Assembly (NCBI GenBank): GCA_903886275.1
Contig: CAISLN010000086.1
Location: forward strand, 1 to 64,000
DNA length: 64,000 nt
Reading direction: 5' to 3'
DNA from: an uncultured beta proteobacterium
Lineage (GTDB): Bacteria > Pseudomonadota > Gammaproteobacteria > Burkholderiales > Burkholderiaceae_C
Within the stretch, counting starts at the first letter, position 1, and each line of letters opens with the position of its first letter. Positions 45,071 through 53,933 of the stretch are shown here, piece by piece. The notes under the pieces are model-generated. The model worked only from the letters and a program-made list of their open reading frames with translations. It did not search any database and had not been told where the DNA came from. The position numbers were made by a program, and so were the translations under genes.

Positions 45071-47467
45071 TTAGAAGTCATACTTCAGCTCCGCCACAAA
45101 AGTGCGCCCCGGGTAGGGATGGAAATTCCAGTATTCCGCGTTGGTCAGGTTGTCAATGCCAAAGGCCGCCACCAGTTTGGGCTGGATGGCGTAACGCGCC
45201 CGCAAGTCCAGCACGGTAAAGCGGCTGGCCGCCGTGTAGGCAAAGCCGTTGACATCCGTGTTGTTGAGCGACGAGAACTGGTCACCGCTGTAGCGCAGGC
45301 CCAGCGAGGTGCTGAGTTGGGCGTCCCAGTGGTAATTGGCCAGGGCGCTGGCGCGCCACTGCGGCACGCGTGGCTGCAGCTTGCCAAGGGTGTCGCCTGG
45401 CGTGAGCACATAGGAGCTGTTGGCTTTGATGCGCGAGTCGGCATAGGTGATGCTGCCCGACAGGTCCAGCCCCCTTGTGATCACGTTCTCGCCCTGGAAG
45501 GCAATTTCGATGCCCTGCGTGCTGATGGCATCGATGTTTTGCACCATATTCACCACGGTACCGTCGCTCTTGGTGCCCACTGCCTGGGAATAGAGCGAGT
45601 CCGTCACGTCTTCGTTGAAGAAGGTCATGCGCAGCAGACCATTGCCCAGGTCTTTCTCCAGGGTCAACTCGGTGGTCCACGATTTTTCGGGCCGCAAGCC
45701 AGGGTCGTTCAACCAGGTCTGGCCGCTGGGGCAGGCACTGGCCAGGGTCTTGGTGGCGATGTCCGAGCATTTGCTGGTCGAACCATACAGCTCGGACACG
45801 GTAGGCATGCGCACCGCGCGCCCGACCGAACCTTTGAGTACGGTGTCCTGTGACCACTGGTAGGCCAGGGCTGCTTTGGGTGAAGCAAAGACTTCGTTGC
45901 GCGAGACAAAGCTGTCGGTTTTGACAATGCCGGATACCACGCTCCTGGCGTAGCCGTCCGACGCGCTCCAGTTCTCCAGGCGCACACCGAGCACGGTCTT
46001 CCAGTCGGTCGCAAAGGCCCAGGCGTCCTGACCATAGATGCTTTGCAGCTTGCTTTGGCCGCCCACGTCGGCATTCAGGCCAGCCGTGCCGCTGACCGCG
46101 CTGCTGGTGAACCAGTTGTCGCTTGTACTGAGGTTGGTTTTATAGATGTGCAACTGGTAGCTGTCTTGCTGCACACCAAAGTCGGCAACATGGGCGCCGC
46201 CGTCCGGGCGCCAGATGCCCTTGGCTGCCAGTGTGGTCCAGCCTGTGCCCTTTTGGTCGGTCAGGGTGGCGGCATTGGCAAGAGCGCCGGTAGTCATCGT
46301 GCCAGCCAGATTGAGCGCGCTGTTGATGGCGGACTGGCGGGCCTGGTCGGTGCTGTAGTCCACCATGCTCGCCGCAACTTCCCAGTCCCAAACGCCCCTG
46401 GTATTGCTCTTGACCGACAGGCCATGCATCCAGTGGTCCAGGGTTTCTTTGGTGGCGTTGAACAGGTTGTTGGCGGAGTAGGTCTGACCATTGATGACAT
46501 GGTTGCCGCCATAAGGGTTGGCCGTGTCCGTCAGGTAGCTTGTTGGCTTGCCGTCGGAGGTGTTCTTCCAGTTGCCCAGCAGATAGCTCGCGCGTACGCT
46601 GGAGGACAGGTCATAGGCCAGCTTGAGCTTGGCGTGGTCCTGCACCGTGTGGTACTGGGTGTTGGTGCCCAGGAGGTACCAGGGTGTGTTGGTTTTGTCC
46701 AAACCATACACCGCGCCGTTGTTGCTGCTTTTTACGGGGTCGGTGGCGAAGGATTTGGTCGCAAACACCAGCGGCTGGCCCTGGCTGTCGGTATGGTTCA
46801 GGCTCAGCAACCAGGCCCAGTCACCACTCTTGCTGCCTAGCGAGGCACTGGCTTGGGTGGCGTTGTCGGTTTCGTGGCTGTTGTAGAGATCAAAGTTTTG
46901 CTGTGTGGCGGTGAATTTTGCGTGGCCTTCAAACTGCGTGGGCATGCGCGTCACATAGTCCACCACCGCACCCACGGAATTGCCGGGATAGGCGGCGGAA
47001 AACGGACCGTACATGACATCGGCACGCTCAATTTCTTCCGGTGTCACCATGCCCCAGCGCGGCGCGTAGGTGGCACCATTGCCCAGATAGTTCGACAGCA
47101 AAATGCCATCGGCATAGACGGCAGAGCGTGCGCTGTTGCCGGTGCCCGACGCGCGACTGGACAGCACGGCATGGTTGTAGTCGCCGATGTAGCGCCGGCG
47201 CACGACCAGGCTGGGAAAGTATTTGAGAGCGTCTTCGCTGTCGGTGGCGTTGATGGTCTGCTCGATTTGCGCGCGCGTGACGCCCTCGATGGTGGTGGGA
47301 ATCTGGGTGGGCAGCGATGTGGGCGCGCCGCTGGTGATGGTGACCACGCCCAGTGATTTGACGGGGGCTCCCGTATCCGAAGCGGTGGTGGACTGCGCCA
47401 GGGAAATGGCGGGCAGGGCGAGGGGGAATGCAATGGCAACAGCCATCGCAATGCGACTCTGGTTCAT
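45071..47467 (-). CDS. TonB-dependent outer-membrane receptor
   Basis: A 798-residue receptor: signal peptide ending SLAQ, then a TonB-box-like LGVVTIT. The plug domain reads ALKYFPSLVVRRRYIGDYNH, SAVYADGILLSNYLG and EEIERADVMYGPFSAAYPGNSVGAVVDYVTR. A barrel follows, ending in EYWNFHPYPGRTFVAELKYDF with terminal Phe. Transcribed after two DUF2946-like genes and a copper-uptake-associated gene, so the ligand is probably a copper or other metal complex; this is context inference. Confidence 0.88.
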   Translation of the reverse strand: MNQSRIAMAVAIAFPLALPAISLAQSTTASDTGAPVKSLGVVTITSGAPTSLPTQIPTTIEGVTRAQIEQTINATDSEDALKYFPSLVVRRRYIGDYNHAVLSSRASGTGNSARSAVYADGILLSNYLGNGATYAPRWGMVTPEEIERADVMYGPFSAAYPGNSVGAVVDYVTRMPTQFEGHAKFTATQQNFDLYNSHETDNATQASASLGSKSGDWAWLLSLNHTDSQGQPLVFATKSFATDPVKSSNNGAVYGLDKTNTPWYLLGTNTQYHTVQDHAKLKLAYDLSSSVRASYLLGNWKNTSDGKPTSYLTDTANPYGGNHVINGQTYSANNLFNATKETLDHWMHGLSVKSNTRGVWDWEVAASMVDYSTDQARQSAINSALNLAGTMTTGALANAATLTDQKGTGWTTLAAKGIWRPDGGAHVADFGVQQDSYQLHIYKTNLSTSDNWFTSSAVSGTAGLNADVGGQSKLQSIYGQDAWAFATDWKTVLGVRLENWSASDGYARSVVSGIVKTDSFVSRNEVFASPKAALAYQWSQDTVLKGSVGRAVRMPTVSELYGSTSKCSDIATKTLASACPSGQTWLNDPGLRPEKSWTTELTLEKDLGNGLLRMTFFNEDVTDSLYSQAVGTKSDGTVVNMVQNIDAISTQGIEIAFQGENVITRGLDLSGSITYADSRIKANSSYVLTPGDTLGKLQPRVPQWRASALANYHWDAQLSTSLGLRYSGDQFSSLNNTDVNGFAYTAASRFTVLDLRARYAIQPKLVAAFGIDNLTNAEYWNFHPYPGRTFVAELKYDF

Positions 47468-47551
47468 GGGTGGGGACCTTGGAGAAAACGAATGGATAGC
47501 GTCCGCTGTGCGGACACCTAAAAAGCGACAAGAGCTTGCTGCGCTGGGCAG

Positions 47552-47914
47552 CTATCCAAGCGTGGGAGGGCCCCTGCCAGGTGGCGGGGCGGCCGTGCGC
47601 AAAGGCGCACAGGTGGCCGGTGGGCAACAAGGCACGAAATACCGTGGAGCCTTGTGCGCAACGACTTTTGAAACGGTTCCCGACGGGGCGCAGATACCTG
47701 CACACAGTGGGCAATCCATTTTGAGAATGGACTTTTCACCACCACTGCCGCCCTGGTTTGTGGACACCACTTTCATAGCCTGCATGGCTGCGCAATGCGG
47801 CGCGTCTGACGCGGCATTGACAAATGGCGATGCGATGGCCACGCCAAGAAATAGCGCAAACCACACCAGCACAAGGCGGGTGATCAGGTGTTCTGTGCGC
47901 AAGCTTGAGGTCAT
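47552..47914 (-). CDS. DUF2946-like exported protein (copy 1)
   Basis: A 120-residue protein with one N-terminal hydrophobic segment (LVLVWFALFLGVAIASPFV). The MDCPLCAGICAP motif near the middle and a Pro-rich end match DUF2946-type proteins often found by copper-related TonB systems. A paralogue lies at 48664. ATG 47914 is preferred over TTG 47920. The CPLC and two more Cys could bind metal. Confidence 0.7.
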   Translation of the reverse strand: MTSSLRTEHLITRLVLVWFALFLGVAIASPFVNAASDAPHCAAMQAMKVVSTNQGGSGGEKSILKMDCPLCAGICAPSGTVSKVVAHKAPRYFVPCCPPATCAPLRTAAPPPGRGPPTLG

Positions 47915-47937
47915 CCGCAATCAGGCCGGTGATGGGT

Positions 47938-48423
47938 TTACTTGCCTACCGGTTCGGTGTGACCGGCATGCTGGCCATGCACGCTGTGCGCGTCATGGTC
48001 AGCTGTCTGGTCCACTTTGACCATGCCTTCAAAACCGTCAAAGAGCTTGCGTTTGTCTGCATCCAGCTTGCCCTCTGACGCACGCACCGCGGCGGCCAAC
48101 CGGGCGGCTGCGACGCTTTCCATGCCAATGGACTTGAATGCATCGGCTTGCGTCAGGCCCGAGCCTGCGCACACAGAAATGGCCCATTGACTCTTGTATT
48201 TTTGTAAAAATGCCCGGCCGCCACGACCACCCTGCAACCAGCCTGCCACGGCATAGTCGCCTTCCAGACTGATGGGGGCAACAGTGAGTGGCGCCCCGGG
48301 TTTTTCAAACAACTGCTTCATCACCATGGTGATCTGGTGTTCGTTCGTATCTTGTGCGGCTGCCTGGCCCGCATACAGTAGTTGGGCCAATCCAATGGCT
48401 ATTGCAGAAATCCAGCTATTCAT
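47938..48423 (-). CDS. Copper-uptake-associated periplasmic protein
   Basis: A 161-residue exported protein (signal ISAIAIGLAQLLYAGQAAAQ). HQITMVMKQLFEKPGAPLTVAPISLEGDYAVAGWLQ fits the family annotated as copper uptake system-associated, as far as I recall. The C-terminus is His-rich (DHDAHSVHGQHAGHTE), a likely metal site. A strong ribosome binding site AGGGG precedes the ATG. The name is by recollection and context. Confidence 0.65.
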   Translation of the reverse strand: MNSWISAIAIGLAQLLYAGQAAAQDTNEHQITMVMKQLFEKPGAPLTVAPISLEGDYAVAGWLQGGRGGRAFLQKYKSQWAISVCAGSGLTQADAFKSIGMESVAAARLAAAVRASEGKLDADKRKLFDGFEGMVKVDQTADHDAHSVHGQHAGHTEPVGK

Positions 48424-48663
48424 AAACGTCCCCTTTTTTTACTTGCTTGCGTGTGTGTGCGCCATGGATGGATAACGGCTGCGGATTGGTGCGCGCATTG
48501 CCGGTTCGGTTCCTGGATGGAACGAAGGCGAGCGACTGAAGGCTTCCACACCAGCCTGGAACGGCCAGCACCGCTCAGGCTTCAAATGGATAGAACCCCA
48601 GAAGCAAACTGTTTCCCGTGGTACGTGGCGCTGCCCATGCAATGGACGGCGCCAGGCAAAGCT
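48424..48663. other. Intergenic stretch inside the metal cluster
   Basis: 240 bases between the second DUF2946-like gene and the copper-uptake-associated gene. No credible gene, and no riboswitch or terminator recognised. It may hold an internal promoter. Confidence 0.4.
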
Positions 48664-49020
48664 TCAGAAAATAGCGGGAGGTCCGCGCGCAGGAGGTGGC
48701 GCGGCCAGTACGAAAAAGACGGTGTCGCCACCCGCAGCAGGTGGCTCGAATCTGGAAGGTGCCGCAGCACTGAAATCCAAAATTTCCAAGGGCGGAGGTG
48801 CGCTGATACTTGCACACAAGGGGCAATCCAGCGTGCGGGTAAATAAAGGTTCCTGGCCATCGTCACCCGCAACAAGCACCTTGCCGGCACTGGCGCCGGA
48901 GCAGACCGTTTGCAACCCTTGGGGCTTGACCATCGGGGAAGCGATAGCAACTCCGATAGATAGCACAAACCAGACCAGCATGAAGCGGGCTATCAGTTTG
49001 GCGTTGCGCAAGATTTGCAT
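48664..49020 (-). CDS. DUF2946-like exported protein (copy 2)
   Basis: A 118-residue protein of the same layout as the one at 47552: FMLVWFVLSIGVAIASPMV membrane/signal segment, LDCPLCASISAPPP motif, and the Pro-rich ending APPPARGPPA. Both copies share W-F-x-L-x-x-G-V-A-I-A-S-P, so they derive from a duplication. First gene of the metal cluster. Confidence 0.7.
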   Translation of the reverse strand: MQILRNAKLIARFMLVWFVLSIGVAIASPMVKPQGLQTVCSGASAGKVLVAGDDGQEPLFTRTLDCPLCASISAPPPLEILDFSAAAPSRFEPPAAGGDTVFFVLAAPPPARGPPAIF

Positions 49021-49358
49021 TCACGCATTATTGCAGCAAGCACTCCGCAATACGCCAGGTGGGGATGTGATGATCAGAACGCAAAAGCACAAATGGGTAA
49101 TTTCCAGCACAAACCTTCTTTTTAACAACAGAGCCTCTGATAGCTGAGGACGATTCGTCGATGAACATCTTGCTGATGGCGATTGCCTTCGCGCACCCTT
49201 TGCATTTCTTGAAAGCCGGCTTGAACAGCACCGGTGAGAGATTGGCCAACCGACGACCTCACTGACCGCTGTTCCACTGAAGCCAATGTAGGGTTTACGA
49301 GGGGCTATTGGAACTTCTGTATGTCGGCTTGCCCTGCCTAACTGAGATTGCCAGCGTT
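49021..49358. other. Gene-poor gap between the metal cluster and the mdc operon
   Basis: 338 bases without a recognised gene. A 73-codon minus frame (49028-49249) with FKKCKGCAKAI is open but has no family match I know and no clear ribosome binding site; it may be a relic. The stretch should contain the promoter of the metal cluster. Confidence 0.4.
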
Positions 49359-50279
49359 TCAGTCTTGGCGCGCGCTGCGCTGCAGCCAGCGCGCCGCACC
49401 CGCCGCGTCCCTGAACTCTTGCAGCGAACGCGCCGGGATGTCGGGGTGGCGCTGGTTCCACATGTTGCCAAGCGTAGTGCCAGCGCCAATTTCCATCACG
49501 CAGGCCACGCCCTGCTCGGCCAGCGCGTCCATGCAGGCGGACCATTGCACGGTATGGTCGATTTGCGCTGCCAGCGCGCTGCGCAAAATCTGCGGGTTGC
49601 GGCTGCCGGCACCGCTGGCATTCAGGACCAGGCAGGCATGGGGACGGGCAAAGGCCAAGGCTTCAAGTTGCGAAGCAAAGCCGACTGCCGCACTGGCCAT
49701 CCAGCGCGAATGGGAGGCCACGCGCACCTCCAGTGGTTTGCACAGCGCACCCTGCCTTGTCAGCGCCTCGGCCGCTGCAGTAAGCGTGTCTGCCTCGCCC
49801 GCGTAAATGCCCTGATCGGCGCTGATCTCGATCGCACAATCCAGCGCCGGATGGGTTTGCAGTATTGGCGCCACAGGCAGGCCAGACACTGACAGCAGCC
49901 CGGTGTCCAGCCCCTCAACCGCAGCGTCCATCAGCGCCGCACGCTGAACCGCCAGCGCCAGCGCAGTCTGCGCCGAGAAGACACCGGCGCAGGCAAAGGC
50001 GGGCAGCTCGCCCACGCTGTAGCCGGCAATAGCGGCAGGCGCTGAGTCCAAGCAAGCGGCCAGCGCGGCCCAAGCGGCCAATGCCGTGCCCACGATCAAG
50101 GGCTGGGCAAAGCCATTGCGGCTGCGCGTGGCTGCGTCCGCAAGACCGGCACGCCAGTCGCTGCCGATGGTATCCACCATGGCCTGCAGCAGCGGCTGGC
50201 TGACGGGGGTGTACTCCAGCCAGGGCAGCATGTCGGGATGCTGCGTGCCCTGCCCGGAAAACAGCAGGGCGTAAGTCAT
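49359..50279 (-). CDS. mdcH: Malonyl-CoA:ACP transacylase of malonate decarboxylase
   Basis: A 306-residue FabD-like acyltransferase: LLFSGQGTQHPDML at the N-terminus, nucleophile in IAGYSVGELPAFA, and His in VRVASHSRWM. It loads the first malonyl group on the Mdc acyl carrier protein. The start is the ATG of MTYALLFSGQG, overlapping the mdcB stop (ATGA). Last gene of the mdc operon. Confidence 0.9.
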   Translation of the reverse strand: MTYALLFSGQGTQHPDMLPWLEYTPVSQPLLQAMVDTIGSDWRAGLADAATRSRNGFAQPLIVGTALAAWAALAACLDSAPAAIAGYSVGELPAFACAGVFSAQTALALAVQRAALMDAAVEGLDTGLLSVSGLPVAPILQTHPALDCAIEISADQGIYAGEADTLTAAAEALTRQGALCKPLEVRVASHSRWMASAAVGFASQLEALAFARPHACLVLNASGAGSRNPQILRSALAAQIDHTVQWSACMDALAEQGVACVMEIGAGTTLGNMWNQRHPDIPARSLQEFRDAAGAARWLQRSARQD

Positions 50280-51289
50280 GCGGCCCAGACGGACGCGAGC
50301 GCGGCAGGGGACGCCGCAGCCTGTGCCGAACTTTTGGCCGCGCTTCGTGCCAAGCTGCGCCGACTGGGCGCTACAGCGGCATGGAGCTTGCCTTGCAGTT
50401 CCGGCGCTGCAGACGCCACATCCGCATGGGTCTGCAACTCCTGCAACCAGCAGGCCGCAGCCAGCACATCGGCCGAGCCACCGGGAGACAGGCGGCGCGC
50501 CACAAAGTCCGCGTGGATGGCGCGGGCCTGCGCCAACCAGTCGGACCGGGCCACACCCCCAGCGTCGAGAAAACCCTGCGCTGCAGCCTTGACAAACTGC
50601 GCGCCTTCGAGGCCACCGCGGTGCGCGGTGTTGGTGTCGTCGAGCAGCGCCATGGTGGCAAAAAAGGCCTGCACACGGGCCGCACGCGGCGCGTGGCCCG
50701 CCTGCAAGGCCGCCTGCAAAGCTGGCAGGGTGCAATCGAACAGGGTGGGAAAACCCATTGCCGCTTCTTCGCCCGCGCTGCGCAGGCCAAAGCGTCTGGA
50801 TGCACGTTGGCCATTGGAGAGGGGCGCTGCCTGCGCGGCAGAGGCCGCACGCCAGCGCAGGGCCTGGCCCCATTGCTGCATCAGGCAGTCACGCAGGGCC
50901 GGTGCAGAAAAGCGCTTGCCCTTTGCTGCCAGGCGCCCGGCCGCGGCACACAGCAGGCCCAGCGCAAACACCGCGCCACGGTGCGTGTTGACGCCGCCTG
51001 TGGCCAAGAGCATGCGCTCCTCCGCACCCAGGCCCAATGCCTGCAGAAATTCAAACGGGTGGGCCAGTGCGCCGGCGCGCGCCATATGGACAAAGTAGTG
51101 GCGCAGGGCAAACAGGCTTTTGACAAAGGTGGCGGCCGTCATGTCGGTATGGCTGCCGTTGTCGCGCAGGGACACCAGACCGGGCTTGGGCTCCAGCACC
51201 ACCTCGGCATACAGGGCGCGCACGGCGCAGCGCGCAATGCACTGCACCTGGGCATCCACGGACGCGGACATCATGTGCTGCGCTGCCAT
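50276..51289 (-). CDS. mdcB: Triphosphoribosyl-dephospho-CoA synthase
   Basis: A 337-residue CitG/MdcB family protein: EVVLEPKPGLVSLRDNGSHTDM, LLATGGVNTHRGAVFALGLL and LLDDTNTAHRGG are family hallmarks. It makes the prosthetic-group precursor for MdcC from dephospho-CoA and ATP. The start is the ATG of MAAQHMMSASVD. Overlaps mdcH by four bases. Confidence 0.92.
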   Translation of the reverse strand: MAAQHMMSASVDAQVQCIARCAVRALYAEVVLEPKPGLVSLRDNGSHTDMTAATFVKSLFALRHYFVHMARAGALAHPFEFLQALGLGAEERMLLATGGVNTHRGAVFALGLLCAAAGRLAAKGKRFSAPALRDCLMQQWGQALRWRAASAAQAAPLSNGQRASRRFGLRSAGEEAAMGFPTLFDCTLPALQAALQAGHAPRAARVQAFFATMALLDDTNTAHRGGLEGAQFVKAAAQGFLDAGGVARSDWLAQARAIHADFVARRLSPGGSADVLAAACWLQELQTHADVASAAPELQGKLHAAVAPSRRSLARSAAKSSAQAAASPAALASVWAA

Positions 51290-51296
51290 GCTGCTC

Positions 51297-52007
51297 TCAG
51301 TCCACGCTTGCAAGCGCAGGCTGCACTGGGGCTGGCACACCCTGCATGGATGCCGACCCAAAACAGGAGCGCAACTCCGCCATGCCCAGCAACTGCACGC
51401 CGCTGCGGTGCTTGACCAGCACCTGCTCCACCTTGGCGCCCATGAGCTGCGCGTACTCGCGCCAGGCCACCGCCCAGCCACCGGGGAACACCAGTTCGCC
51501 ATCCACCCTGCACACCAGTTGCAGCCCCTGAAGCAGCCAGACCAATTGGCCAGCCGTGTCCAGATCGGGCACATGGGCCAGCAGGTCCAGGTCCGAGCCC
51601 ACACGCACACAGGGCAGACCCGTCAAGCGCTGCCAGCCGTAGGAGCCATAGACCTCCACGCGGGTTTGCAAGGCATCGGTGTGCAGCAAGAAGCCCTGCA
51701 CCTGCGCCGCGTCCGCAGGGCTGAGTGCGATGTCGCGCAGCAGCGGAAAAGTTGCCACGCGCGCGATATTTTTCAAGGCCACTTCCAAGGCCAGCTTGCG
51801 CCTGTCCCATTGCAGGGGTGCGGGCAGACCCAGGCTGACGGTTGTTGGATGTTCCAATGCACGCTGGCGGCACACCACCAGCGGCAGTTGCCCGGTACGC
51901 CAGTGCATCAAAAGGCTCTGTGCCTGGGCATCCCACGCGCCAGCCAACAACTTTTGCCAGACGCTATCGTGCAAGCACACCAGTTGGTTGCGTTGCAAAA
52001 CTGCCAT
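51297..52007 (-). CDS. mdcG: Phosphoribosyl-dephospho-CoA transferase
   Basis: A 236-residue MdcG-family nucleotidyltransferase. RNQLVCLHD and PLVVCRQR are N-terminal landmarks; VEVYGSYGWQRLTGLPCVRVGSDLDLLAHV contains the G-S/D-x-D catalytic pair. It attaches the 2'-(5''-phosphoribosyl)-3'-dephospho-CoA group to a Ser of MdcC. ATG 52007 is chosen; GTG 52022 is possible. Confidence 0.9.
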   Translation of the reverse strand: MAVLQRNQLVCLHDSVWQKLLAGAWDAQAQSLLMHWRTGQLPLVVCRQRALEHPTTVSLGLPAPLQWDRRKLALEVALKNIARVATFPLLRDIALSPADAAQVQGFLLHTDALQTRVEVYGSYGWQRLTGLPCVRVGSDLDLLAHVPDLDTAGQLVWLLQGLQLVCRVDGELVFPGGWAVAWREYAQLMGAKVEQVLVKHRSGVQLLGMAELRSCFGSASMQGVPAPVQPALASVD

Positions 52008-52025
52008 CACTATTGCGCCCACCGA

Positions 52026-52724
52026 TCAGGCCGCCACAACGCGCTGCGTCACTGCGTGAGAGAGCTTGCGCCCGCCGCGTGTGGCGCCCAGAGCCGCGCG
52101 CTGGTCGGTGATGTCGGCGTCACCCAGCGCCACCAACAGACTGGCCTGCAAATCGCCACGCCACAGCGAGGCAATGCCGCCCATGGCCACATAATTTTCC
52201 ACGCCCGGTGCGAACACCGGGTTGGACAGCGACAGGGCTTCCAATACATCTTCGCTGATCTTGGTGACGCGGCTCATGGCGGGCAGGCGCATGACGCGGA
52301 TCTCGGCCTCGGGCAATGCGTGGCAGGTATCTGCCATCAGGCCCGAGGTGATAAAGCCGCCCGACAGGGCCTGGTCATACACCAGCGCAATCACGCGGTG
52401 GCCGCTGCGCCGCGCCAGGTCCACGCAGCAAGCCATGTGGGCCATAAAGCGGTTGATGCACAGCAGCTCGTCGCGGTGGCGCAGGCGTTGGCCTTGGGTA
52501 TCGACCAGCAGCAAAATGGGCCGGCCCGGATGCAGTTGCACCGTCTGCAAAATCGCCTTGGCCTGCGCCAAGGCGGTCTCTACGCCGATGGCCGCATGGG
52601 CTGTGGTGCCGACCACGGCGATCGTTTGGCCCTGCAGTTGCGCCGTGCCCAGGAGGACATCGCCATTGCGTTCAATCGTGTGTTCGTTGCCAAATAAGGC
52701 CTGCGCCAAGGTTTGCCAGTTCAT
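52026..52724 (-). CDS. mdcE: Malonate decarboxylase gamma subunit
   Basis: A 232-residue crotonase-like carboxylase subunit: LLLVDTQGQRLRHRDELL, ALSGGFITSGLMADTCHALP and PVFAPGVENYVAMGGIASLW. With MdcD it decarboxylates malonyl-S-ACP to acetyl-S-ACP. Start overlaps the mdcD stop (ATGA). Confidence 0.92.
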   Translation of the reverse strand: MNWQTLAQALFGNEHTIERNGDVLLGTAQLQGQTIAVVGTTAHAAIGVETALAQAKAILQTVQLHPGRPILLLVDTQGQRLRHRDELLCINRFMAHMACCVDLARRSGHRVIALVYDQALSGGFITSGLMADTCHALPEAEIRVMRLPAMSRVTKISEDVLEALSLSNPVFAPGVENYVAMGGIASLWRGDLQASLLVALGDADITDQRAALGATRGGRKLSHAVTQRVVAA

Positions 52725-53608
52725 GCGAGCTCCATCGCATTTTCAGTAAGCAGGTGCTGCATTTGCGCGGCTTCCATATTGCTCACCTGCTCGGGATGGT
52801 CCACGCCCAGGCGCTGCCAGATCTCCAGCGCGTCATGGCAATCGCCAAAGCGTTCTATGCGCTCGCTCAGCATCGCCTGCTCGGCCAACAAGCCTTCAAG
52901 CGTCAACTTTTTGCTGTCGCCCAGCAGGGCTGCAGCGGCGGCGCGAAACGCATCCATATCGTCTTCCACCAACTGGTCACAGTCGCCCATCAAAAAGCGG
53001 TGCTTGCCGCCGGTGGTGCGCCAGACCAAGGCGCGGTCGCGCGAATCAAATTCTTCCACGCCATGCGAGGACTCGATCACCTCGGGGCCGGACATGGACA
53101 TGCGCGCCGCATCGCTCATCACGATGTGGTCGGCGCAGCGGGCAATCAGGCCCATGCCGCCAAAGCAACCGTTGGCGCCACCAATCAGCATCACCACCGG
53201 GATGCCGGCGGCGCGTACATCGAGCAGGGCGCGCATGACTTCGGAGATGGCGATCAAACCGGCATTGGCCTCGTGCAGGCGCACACCGCCGGACTCGGCC
53301 AGCACCAGCACGGCGGCCGGTTTCGTTGTGAGCGCGCGGTGCAGGATGCCGACCAGCTTGGCGCCATGCACTTCGCCGACGCCGCCGCCCATGAACTCGC
53401 CCTCTTGCGCGGCGATCAGCACCGGTTGCGCGTTCAGCCTGCCACTGCCAATGACGACGCCATCGTCAAAGGAAAACGGCACGCCCAAGAGCGCCAGATG
53501 CGGGCTGACCACGCGCTCAGACGGCCCCAGGATTTCTTTGAAGGATGCGGCATCGAGCAGATGGGCCACGCGCTCACGGGCGCTCAGTTCGGAAAAGCTC
53601 AGCTTCAT
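52721..53608 (-). CDS. mdcD: Malonate decarboxylase beta subunit
   Basis: A 295-residue subunit beginning MKLSFSELSARERVAHLLDA. EFMGGGVGEVHGAKLVGIL, LAESGGVRLHEANAGLIAISE and GGANGCFGGMGLIA show the carboxyltransferase fold. It pairs with MdcE. The ATG overlaps the mdcC stop by four bases. Confidence 0.93.
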   Translation of the reverse strand: MKLSFSELSARERVAHLLDAASFKEILGPSERVVSPHLALLGVPFSFDDGVVIGSGRLNAQPVLIAAQEGEFMGGGVGEVHGAKLVGILHRALTTKPAAVLVLAESGGVRLHEANAGLIAISEVMRALLDVRAAGIPVVMLIGGANGCFGGMGLIARCADHIVMSDAARMSMSGPEVIESSHGVEEFDSRDRALVWRTTGGKHRFLMGDCDQLVEDDMDAFRAAAAALLGDSKKLTLEGLLAEQAMLSERIERFGDCHDALEIWQRLGVDHPEQVSNMEAAQMQHLLTENAMELA

Positions 53609-53928
53609 GGATGGCCCCCTTCTGCAATGGGCAGGGATGCCGCCGCTTGGTCCAGCCGCAGGCTGACCACGGCCGGGGTGGCACCCATGTCGTTGATGGA
53701 AATGGCCACACCGCCGAGCTGGTGCTGTGCGTGAAAGTTTTGCGCCACCGCCTCCCAAATCGGGCCAAAACCCCTTGCCGAGGTGGTGATGGAGATGGTG
53801 CAATGGGCCGGGTCTGCGCCCTGCTCCATTAGCACTTCCAGGTTGCCCGATCCCACGACGCCCACCAAAATGGCTTCAAATTTTTGCGGCGCATGCTGGC
53901 CCGCAAACTCAAATTTCAAATATTCCAT
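53605..53928 (-). CDS. mdcC: Malonate decarboxylase acyl carrier protein (delta subunit)
   Basis: A 107-residue carrier starting MEYLKFEFAGQHAPQKFEAI. VGVVGSGNLEVLMEQ holds the Ser that carries the phosphoribosyl-dephospho-CoA arm. Ends GGVAISINDMGATPAVVSLR. Overlaps mdcD by four bases and follows mdcA closely. Confidence 0.92.
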   Translation of the reverse strand: MEYLKFEFAGQHAPQKFEAILVGVVGSGNLEVLMEQGADPAHCTISITTSARGFGPIWEAVAQNFHAQHQLGGVAISINDMGATPAVVSLRLDQAAASLPIAEGGHP

Positions 53929-53933
53929 AGCAC

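Noticed and set aside
49028-49249. 73-codon minus ORF with KCKGC
   Set aside because: No family recognised and no start signal; kept only as part of an unexplained gap.
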